A DNA stretch of 8,915 nt from CAIXMG01 sp964628065 (GTDB taxonomy: Bacteria > Patescibacteriota > Minisyncoccia > Phycocordibacterales > UBA1006): assembly GCA_964628065.1 (NCBI GenBank), contig CAZVLM010000024.1, positions 1 through 8,915 on the forward strand. The letters run 5' to 3'. This document shows positions 1 through 4,974 of the stretch, one piece after another. Numbering within the stretch: the stretch's first letter is position 1; the number at the start of each line of letters is the position of its first letter. Position numbers and translations under genes: made by a program. The notes below the pieces were generated by a model that did no database searches, was not told the DNA's origin, and saw only the letters and a program-made list of their open reading frames with translations.

Positions 1-2681
1 TAACTCGCGGGATTATTCGCCACTTCTTCCGGCGTTCCTCGTGCAATAATCTTTCCTCCGCCTGATCCGCCTTCTGGACCAAAGTCTAAGATGTAATCAG
101 CGCACTTGATCACGTCCAGGTTGTGTTCAATAAGCACCACGGTATTTGCGCGTTCAACCAACTTGTTAAGCACTTCGATCAATTTCTTAACATCTTCAAA
201 GTGAAGTCCCACCGTCGGCTCATCAAGTAAGTAAATCGTCTTTTGTGTCATTGGTCGATACAACTCTGATGAAATTTTCACGCGCTGTGACTCTCCTCCT
301 GATAAGGTGTCAGCTGACTGTCCTAACTTAATATATCCAAGTCCCACATCAAGGAGCGATTTCGTTCGGTCAGAAATCGCAGGAATGTCGTAGAAGAAAT
401 CATTCGCTTCTTCAATCGTCATTTCCAATATTTCGTAAATATTCTTTCCTTTCTTTTCCTTGGCTGGCTTATAAGTCACCTTAAGAGTTTCCTTATCAAA
501 TCGTTTTCCGTTACACACATCGCACATCACATACACGGTCGGCAAGAAGTGCATTTCTACCGCAATCTCTCCGTTTCCTTGGCATGCTTCGCATCGTCCT
601 CCTTTTACGTTAAACGAAAATCGTGACGACTTCCACCCGCGCACGCGTGCTTCCTCAGTACTTGCAAACAAGTCACGGATAAACGTCCACATACCCGTAT
701 AGGTTGCCGGATTCGAGCGAGGCGTTCGCCCAATAGGACTCTGATCAATCATGATCACGCGTGACGCATCGCCAGTTTTCTCGAATTTAGCTGCATTGTA
801 AACCTTTGCAGAACGAGATCTTCGCTCGAGCATTCCTTGAAGGTTTTTATAAACCACATCATACATAAATGACGACTTACCAGATCCTGAAACCCCCGTG
901 ATGACACTCATACGTCCCAAAGGAATATCCGCCTTGATATTATCAATGTTGTTTATCTTTGCGCCTTCAATACTAATCCAGCCTTTGTCGGCCGTCTTTC
1001 GCGTTTCGGGAATATGAACTTTTTCAACACCTTTCAAGTAATCAATCGTGAGAGATTTTTCTTTATTCTTTCCTTCGAGTAATTCTTTCAAGTTTCCTTG
1101 TACCACCACATGCCCGCCGTGTACTCCTGCACCCGGACCAATATCAACAATATAATCAGATGCAAAAATAGTATCCTCATCATGCTCTACCACGACAATG
1201 GTATTTCCGAGATCTCGCAAATTTTTCAACGTGGAAATCAATCGGTCATTATCCCGCTGATGCAATCCGATTGTTGGCTCATCAAGTACGTACAACGCTC
1301 CAACCAATTGCGATCCTAACTGTGACGCGAGTCGGATTCGTTGCGCCTCTCCACCTGACAACGTATTAGCTCGTCGGTTTAATTCTAGATACTGAAGCCC
1401 TACATCAAACATAAACAGGAGTCTGTCTTCAATTTCCTTCAGAACGACTTTTGCAATTTCTCGATCTTTTGGGGACAGCTTGAGTTCCGCAAAAAAATGA
1501 ATCGCCTTTTCAATAGACATATCTGTCACGTCGACAATATTCATAAATTCACCACGGTGCTTATCTCCCTCTTTTAGAGGGAGTCGCTCGGCGGAGCCGG
1601 CGGTGGGAGTACCCAAGAAAACATTCAGTGCTTCTGGTCGCAATCGAGCACCTTCACACACTTTACATATATCATCGTTTTCATTTCCGAATAAGTGATA
1701 CGTTCCAAGTCCGTTACATTCCGGACATGCTCCATACGGACTATTGAATGAAAACAGTCGAGGTTCGATATCGGGATACGAAAACCCATCGTGCGGACAT
1801 GACAAGGTCGCCGACATAAGGAATTCAAATTCATTGCGATTCTCGTCGGTAATTTCCTGCCCTGGAACTTCGAATACTACACGAACCATATTTTCAGCCT
1901 CAAGGAGTCCGATTTCTACAGCTTCCGCTAATCGCTCTGCGGCACCTTTTGCATCATCGCTAAATTCATGAATAGCGATTTCGTCTACTAAAAATTCAAT
2001 ATCATGTTTTGAATTTTTATCGAGGTTTATTTTCTCTCTGAGCTGGTGCATGGTTCCATCAATTCGCGCACGCGCAAATCCCTTGCCAAGCATGTCGTAC
2101 AGCATTTGGTAATATTCTCCTTTTCGTCCTCGAACCACGGGCGCCAGGATCTGCACTTTGGTATCATTGAACTCTACTCCCATCACTTTTTTCTTTCCTT
2201 TATGATCAGCTTGGAACTGCTTGATTTTCGCATTGATCAGGTTAAGAATTTCTTCAGTAGAAAGTTTTTCAATTTTTCGTCCGCATTCAATACAATAAGG
2301 CTTTCCTACGCGCGCGTACAATACTCGAAGGTAGTCGTAGATTTCGGTAATGGTCGCAACGGTTGATCGTGGGTTGTTTGATCGAGATTTCTGGTCGATT
2401 GAAATAGCCGGTGAAAGTCCGGTGATTTCATCAACATCTGGCTTAGACATCTGTCGCAAAAATTGTCGTGCATATGCTGAAAGTGATTCTACGTATCGTC
2501 GCTGACCCTCTGCAAAGATAGTATCGAATGCCAATGAAGATTTTCCTGATCCAGAAAGTCCCGTGATCGCCGTCATGGTTCCACGAGGAATCGTCACATC
2601 AATATTCTTTAAATTGTGCGTTCGTGCCCCCTTAATAACGATTGCGTCATCAGTTGCCAAACTCATGTTCTTCTTTTTCAT
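1..2681 (-). CDS. uvrA: UvrABC excinuclease subunit UvrA (3' end cut by window edge)
   Basis: DNA-damage sensor ATPase of nucleotide excision repair; it works as a dimer with UvrB in the cytoplasm. The frame is open for 893 codons and stops at the window edge after ...EEVANNPAS, so probably only a short C-terminal tail is missing. Visible parts in order: Walker A GLSGSGKSS (residues 41-49), UvrB-binding region, first zinc module (C295, then C319 and C322), first ABC signature LSGGEAQR (from 441) with LDEPTIGLHQRD, second Walker A GVSGSGKSS (596-604), second zinc module (C697, C700, C720, C723), second signature LSGGESQR and LDEPTVGLHF. Two oddities: the first zinc module starts CPHDG instead of CxxC or CxxH, and about 17 extra residues (358-374) come from a palindromic insertion. 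The start is ATG 2681 (MKKKNMSL), 8 nt from a -10 box; ATG 2666 (MSLATDD) is the alternative. Arginine is mostly CGA. Confidence 0.97.
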   Translation of the reverse strand, partial: MKKKNMSLATDDAIVIKGARTHNLKNIDVTIPRGTMTAITGLSGSGKSSLAFDTIFAEGQRRYVESLSAYARQFLRQMSKPDVDEITGLSPAISIDQKSRSNNPRSTVATITEIYDYLRVLYARVGKPYCIECGRKIEKLSTEEILNLINAKIKQFQADHKGKKKVMGVEFNDTKVQILAPVVRGRKGEYYQMLYDMLGKGFARARIDGTMHQLREKINLDKNSKHDIEFLVDEIAIHEFSDDAKGAAERLAEAVEIGLLEAENMVRVVFEVPGQEITDENRNEFEFLMSATLSCPHDGFSYPDIEPRLFSFNSPYGACPECNGLGTYHLFGNENDDICKVCEGARLRPEALNVFLGTPTAGSAERLPLKEGDKHRGEFMNIVDVTDMSIEKAIHFFAELKLSPKDREIAKVVLKEIEDRLLFMFDVGLQYLELNRRANTLSGGEAQRIRLASQLGSQLVGALYVLDEPTIGLHQRDNDRLISTLKNLRDLGNTIVVVEHDEDTIFASDYIVDIGPGAGVHGGHVVVQGNLKELLEGKNKEKSLTIDYLKGVEKVHIPETRKTADKGWISIEGAKINNIDNIKADIPLGRMSVITGVSGSGKSSFMYDVVYKNLQGMLERRSRSAKVYNAAKFEKTGDASRVIMIDQSPIGRTPRSNPATYTGMWTFIRDLFASTEEARVRGWKSSRFSFNVKGGRCEACQGNGEIAVEMHFLPTVYVMCDVCNGKRFDKETLKVTYKPAKEKKGKNIYEILEMTIEEANDFFYDIPAISDRTKSLLDVGLGYIKLGQSADTLSGGESQRVKISSELYRPMTQKTIYLLDEPTVGLHFEDVKKLIEVLNKLVERANTVVLIEHNLDVIKCADYILDFGPEGGSGGGKIIARGTPEEVANNPAS
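1563..1612 (-). repeat. Palindromic element inserted in frame in uvrA
   Basis: On the plus strand there is a hairpin with stem CTCCCTCT (1565-1572) and AGAGGGAG (1576-1583) around a TTT loop. It is followed by a GC hairpin CGGC (1589-1592), loop GGA, GCCG (1596-1599), then GGTGGGAGT. The insertion adds about 17 codons reading TPTAGSAERLPLKEGDK between the conserved RLRPEALNV block and the conserved NIVDVTDMSIEKA block of UvrA. The reading frame stays open on both sides. The low-complexity, charged peptide is unlike the UvrA family at this place. A similarly built element lies in uvrB in the opposite orientation relative to the gene. The exact edges are inferred from the family alignment I carry in memory. 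Confidence 0.7.
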
Positions 2682-2689
2682 GACTACGT

Positions 2690-2718
2690 ATTGTATACCT
2701 ACTTTTCACAAAAGGCAA
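2690..2718 (-). promoter_or_regulatory. uvrA promoter, probably leaderless
   Basis: Read on the minus strand: -35 TTGCCT (2713-2718), 17-nt spacer, -10 TACAAT (2690-2695), within the run GGTATACAAT. The ATG at 2681 lies 8 nt past the -10, so transcription should start within a base or two of the start codon. There is no Shine-Dalgarno. The -35 lies inside the spacer of the opposing promoter of the 97-residue gene. Confidence 0.5.
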
Positions 2719-2731
2719 TCTGTGGTATAGT
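2703..2731 (+). promoter_or_regulatory. Promoter of the 97-residue membrane protein gene
   Basis: -35-like TTTTCA (2703-2708), 17-nt spacer, extended -10 TGGTATAGT (hexamer TATAGT at 2726-2731). The expected start is near 2738, leaving a leader of about 28 nt with no Shine-Dalgarno before ATG 2766. It overlaps the divergent uvrA promoter, so the two probably compete for polymerase or are co-regulated. Confidence 0.5.
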
Positions 2732-2765
2732 AGTGGAGATATTGCTCATCCTAAATCCTAAACCT

Positions 2766-3059
2766 ATGCACCAACTATTGCTCTATGTATGGTACGCTTT
2801 CATGCTCGTATCGCCCCTGCTTTTTGTATTTTCGTTTATTCTACAATGGCTGAAAATTTCCAACATGTACACCTTAGAAGTACTCCTGGTTATCTCCCTT
2901 TCATCCGTCTGTTTCTTAGGAGAAGAAGGTTACTGGACACGTGAACATGCTAACCTCATTACGGCACAGTATGTATTCTGCATACTTGCGATAGTTGCCA
3001 CGTTGAAATACCTAAGAATACTTATTACGTTACCTTCAGGCGTTGAACACGGCATTTAA
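2766..3059 (+). CDS. Small integral membrane protein of unknown function (97 aa)
   Basis: I do not recognise a family. The frame stays open upstream to an ATG at 2616, but that start would lie inside uvrA on the other strand. ATG 2766 (MHQLLLYVWY) is chosen because it follows a plausible promoter at 2703-2731 and gives a protein that begins directly in a hydrophobic stretch. Three membrane segments are visible: about residues 4-28, 35-52 and 67-86. A polar loop, GEEGYWTREHAN, lies between the second and third. There is no signal-peptidase site or known motif. It is transcribed divergently from uvrA and converges on the DUF3298 gene, with a bidirectional terminator just after its stop codon. 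Function cannot be assigned. The promoter and terminator argue that it is a real gene. Confidence 0.65.
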   Translation: MHQLLLYVWYAFMLVSPLLFVFSFILQWLKISNMYTLEVLLVISLSSVCFLGEEGYWTREHANLITAQYVFCILAIVATLKYLRILITLPSGVEHGI

Positions 3060-3065
3060 AAATTA

Positions 3066-3095
3066 AAAAAGAAAGCTTCGAGGAGCTTTCTTTTT
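3066..3095. terminator. Bidirectional intrinsic terminator
   Basis: A perfect 12-bp stem (3066-3077 with 3084-3095) encloses the 6-nt loop TCGAGG. The core is AAAGAAAGCT paired with AGCTTTCTTT. T-rich sequence follows the stem on both strands, so it can end both the plus-strand 97-residue gene (stop at 3059) and the minus-strand DUF3298 gene (stop at 3098). Confidence 0.85.
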
Positions 3096-3097
3096 AT

Positions 3098-3862
3098 TTA
3101 TCTGAGAATCTCTACTTTCTGCGCACCTGAAGCATACGGTGCAACTTGGTACTCGTTAAAGTAAATCGTGATTGATTTAGGAATGAATGTAAACACGCTA
3201 AAGTTTTCAGCTTTAGAAGGATCAGTCCCGACAATTGAAAACCCCTCATAAGTACTATAATCACCATTGGCTTCAAAGTTTTTCTTGAGTAATACGCGAG
3301 ACGCATCAGATGCTTCTTTTAAAGTCATAAAGTCAGTGATTGAAAGTTCCTTTTGCGCTTTTACATCGTAGTTGTATGAACTCGCAACATGATAGCCATG
3401 CGCACCTCCTGAATATCCTTCTATTCGTACAAGGACACTGATAAAGCGATCGTTAGACTGTACAAGGTCAGTGCTTACTTTATAGGTATAAAAATCTCCT
3501 TGCTCGAATTCTTTTTTAAATGTGTCACCACCCATTTCCAATCGGACCTTATAATCTTCATTTGCCGATGTTTTAAAATCTGCGATTCCTTTCATTACAG
3601 TATCTGCAATTTTTTTATTAAACGTCGTACTTGCCTGATCAAACTGAGGATACGATCCACCAATACTTAATAAGTATGAATCTTGAGTAACAGAAACCAT
3701 TTTCGGTTCTTTTGTTACCAAAAATTGTGATTCACCTAAATCTGATACTGCAGGCACAGGTATGTTTGTATCTGTTCGATTTTTGTTCACCACAATTAAT
3801 ACGATAACGGCTGCAATTCCGAGAATTCCAATGACAAATGTAAGGAGGGTTTTGTGTTTCAT
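3098..3862 (-). CDS. Membrane-anchored DUF3298 (RsiV/PdaC-like) protein
   Basis: A 254-residue protein with one N-terminal membrane segment (about residues 5-25) and the rest probably outside the membrane. The middle part, about residues 57-158, resembles the DUF4163 half and ends in the signature YSGGAHGYH (150-158). The C-terminal part, about 165-252, resembles DUF3298, including IYFNEYQVAPYASGAQKVEI. In other bacteria this pair occurs in the anti-sigma factor RsiV, which binds lysozyme, and beside the deacetylase domain of PdaC. Neither a sigma-factor-binding tail nor an enzyme domain is present here, so a role in binding extracellular glycan or protein is inference only. The frame extends to ATG 3913, but that start lies upstream of the -10 at 3869-3874. 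ATG 3862 (MKHKTLL) is 6 nt after that box and is preferred. Confidence 0.82.
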   Translation of the reverse strand: MKHKTLLTFVIGILGIAAVIVLIVVNKNRTDTNIPVPAVSDLGESQFLVTKEPKMVSVTQDSYLLSIGGSYPQFDQASTTFNKKIADTVMKGIADFKTSANEDYKVRLEMGGDTFKKEFEQGDFYTYKVSTDLVQSNDRFISVLVRIEGYSGGAHGYHVASSYNYDVKAQKELSITDFMTLKEASDASRVLLKKNFEANGDYSTYEGFSIVGTDPSKAENFSVFTFIPKSITIYFNEYQVAPYASGAQKVEILR

Positions 3863-3868
3863 AAAATA

Positions 3869-3897
3869 AGTATACCAAAATAAAAGCAGGATGTGAC
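3869..3897 (-). promoter_or_regulatory. Leaderless-type promoter of the DUF3298 gene
   Basis: Minus strand: -35-like GTCACA (3892-3897), 17-nt spacer, extended -10 TGGTATACT (hexamer 3869-3874). Only six bases (TATTTT) separate the -10 from ATG 3862, so the predicted first transcribed base is the A of the ATG. The -35 lies exactly in the loop of the upstream terminator hairpin. Confidence 0.55.
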
Positions 3898-3908
3898 CCC
3901 TGCTTTTA
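3881..3908 (-). terminator. Terminator of the acyltransferase gene, overlapping the next promoter
   Basis: A 10-bp stem pairs TAAAAGCAGG with CCTGCTTTTA (3881-3890 and 3899-3908), with an 8-nt loop. On the minus strand it is followed by TTTTGG. It ends the acyltransferase transcript (stop codon at 3924-3926). A second copy of AAGCAGGATG (minus strand, 3916-3925), overlapping the stop codon, is also fully complementary to CATCCTGCTT (3884-3893), so an alternative hairpin that excludes the terminator can form. Confidence 0.7.
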
Positions 3909-3923
3909 CGCAAGTCATCCTGC

Positions 3924-4541
3924 TTAGTTTTTCATAAAATCTTCGATGTTAAGTACTGGTTTGTAGCCTGGTACGTTTTGCGTATACCATGTGTTAATGA
4001 TATTCAAATCATGCTCAACATTGCCTGTGAAATAAACCTTAGGGCCGATGATTACTCTTTTATTTAAGTAATTAAATCCTACAAAAATTACTGGCACGCC
4101 TTCACTTATTGCTGCAGCATAGAATCCACGTTTCCAGCTTGCGCCTTTAGTACGCGTACCCTCTGGAGTAAGTACTAATGCAATTTGCTTTAAGGTTCTC
4201 AATAGGTTAATAAGTATTTTGATGTATCCTCCTTTTGGTACATTCGAATTCTTATTTCGTTTGCGATCTATGGGAAACCCTCCAAGCCATTTTAGAATAG
4301 GCCAAAGCGGTGAATAGTAGGCTTCCCATTTAACCGCAAATTTAATTCGCGGAAGCGGTAATAATTCTTTTACGCACCAGCCGAGCACTACATCCTGCCA
4401 ACTTTTTTGATGAGGCGCAACAATAATAATAACCTTATCCACTTCCGGAAATTCATTAATAATAACCCATTTCCATACTTTCAAAATAAACCCTGCAATT
4501 CCTGACCAAAACCAATAAAAAGTTCCTTTGTATTTTTCCAT
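3924..4541 (-). CDS. PlsC-type 1-acyl-glycerol-3-phosphate acyltransferase family protein
   Basis: A 205-residue member of the lysophospholipid acyltransferase fold, which moves an acyl chain onto a lysophosphatidic acid or related acceptor at the inner membrane face. Visible motifs: VIIIVAPH (H44) with the catalytic acid D50; the substrate-binding motif GGFPIDR (87-93); PEGTR (126-130); and GVPVIFVGFNY after it. The N-terminal 25 residues are aromatic and hydrophobic and probably associate with the membrane. It most resembles the short branch whose first motif usually reads APHTSNWDF. Here that motif is HQKSWQD, giving H-x5-D instead of H-x4-D. The ATG at 4541 lies 9 nt after a TATAAA box and has no Shine-Dalgarno. 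It is divergent from the 86-residue gene. Substrate cannot be told from sequence; many CPR lack complete lipid synthesis, so recycling of host lipids is a possible but unproven role. Confidence 0.87.
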   Translation of the reverse strand: MEKYKGTFYWFWSGIAGFILKVWKWVIINEFPEVDKVIIIVAPHQKSWQDVVLGWCVKELLPLPRIKFAVKWEAYYSPLWPILKWLGGFPIDRKRNKNSNVPKGGYIKILINLLRTLKQIALVLTPEGTRTKGASWKRGFYAAAISEGVPVIFVGFNYLNKRVIIGPKVYFTGNVEHDLNIINTWYTQNVPGYKPVLNIEDFMKN

Positions 4542-4550
4542 TGTGATTGT

Positions 4551-4556
4551 TTTATA
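4551..4556 (-). promoter_or_regulatory. -10 box of the acyltransferase gene
   Basis: TATAAA on the minus strand, 9 nt before ATG 4541. The expected start of transcription leaves a leader of only about 2 nt. No good -35 is visible at 16-18 nt upstream. Confidence 0.42.
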
Positions 4557-4597
4557 TTCGAAAGTACATTACCACATTTAAAATACTTTGTATATAT

Positions 4598-4626
4598 TTG
4601 ACTTAGTAAACTATTCATTATATATT
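4598..4626 (+). promoter_or_regulatory. Consensus-like promoter of the 86-residue gene
   Basis: -35 TTGACT (4598-4603), 17-nt spacer, -10 TATATT (4621-4626). This is the closest match to a housekeeping promoter in the window. The predicted start near 4633 leaves a leader of about 32 nt with no Shine-Dalgarno. A second -10-like CATAAT (4650-4655) lies 9 nt before the ATG and could give a leaderless transcript, but it has no -35. Confidence 0.6.
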
Positions 4627-4644
4627 AATATTGAAACAATATTA
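4626..4644 (+). promoter_or_regulatory. Perfect dyad at the transcription start, possible operator
   Basis: TAATATTG (4626-4633), AAA, CAATATTA (4637-4644): a perfect 8-bp inverted repeat beginning at the last base of the -10 and covering the predicted start. The position suits a repressor site, or a 5' stem that protects the mRNA. No regulator gene lies nearby. Confidence 0.45.
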
Positions 4645-4664
4645 CTACACATAATTTAATAATC

Positions 4665-4925
4665 ATGAAAAATACACTTATTAAGTTGTTATTGCTAACA
4701 TTAGTAGGAAGTGCCCTCTCTGTAATACTTATGCTTTGTGGTGCAGGATTCTTCATTATGCCTTTGTGCTTTGTTACTGCAGAATTGATTACCAGTAGCC
4801 CTTTCGGAATATGCCTGCTTGGTACATTCATATATTGGCTAACATGCATAAGTGTTGCCACTATTTTAATAATGAGCAGTTCGCGACTAAGACGTGAGCT
4901 GACAATGGCAACTAATAACCTTTAA
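4665..4925 (+). CDS. Small hydrophobic membrane protein of unknown function (86 aa)
   Basis: I do not recognise a family. The protein starts MKNTLIK, followed by long hydrophobic stretches: about residues 7-24, 26-42 and 47-70, so two or three membrane passes. It ends in a short basic, polar tail (SSSRLRRELTMATNN). Several cysteines lie in or near the membrane segments. Support for a real gene: a near-consensus promoter at 4598-4626, an ATG start, a typical positive N-terminus before the first hydrophobic segment, and a hairpin after the stop codon. An open frame on the opposite strand (4625-4861) gives a less protein-like sequence and has no promoter. It converges on uvrB with only 49 bases between the stop codons. 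Confidence 0.62.
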   Translation: MKNTLIKLLLLTLVGSALSVILMLCGAGFFIMPLCFVTAELITSSPFGICLLGTFIYWLTCISVATILIMSSSRLRRELTMATNNL

Positions 4926-4943
4926 TTTCTAATACATTAGAAA
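4926..4943. repeat. Short inverted repeat after the 86-residue gene
   Basis: TTTCTAA (4926-4932), loop TACA, TTAGAAA (4937-4943), directly after the stop codon at 4923-4925. The A/T-rich stem is weak. It may assist the stronger hairpin that follows. Confidence 0.4.
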
Positions 4944-4946
4944 TAC

Positions 4947-4972
4947 TAAATCCCCTGAATTAAGGGGATTTA
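4947..4972. terminator. Shared hairpin between convergent genes
   Basis: A 10-bp stem pairs TAAATCCCCT (4947-4956) with AGGGGATTTA (4963-4972), loop GAATTA. It lies between the stop codons of the 86-residue gene and uvrB. The following bases are A/T-rich but have no clean T run on either strand, so termination is likely but less certain than at 3066-3095. Confidence 0.65.
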
Positions 4973-4974
4973 AT

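Noticed and set aside
1098..2366. Several open frames of 70-106 codons on the plus strand and one on the minus strand within uvrA.
   Set aside because: All overlap the continuous, motif-rich uvrA frame and are shadows of it.
4625..4861. A 78-codon open frame on the minus strand opposite the 86-residue gene.
   Set aside because: It lacks a promoter and its sequence is not protein-like, while the plus-strand frame has a promoter, a good start and membrane segments.
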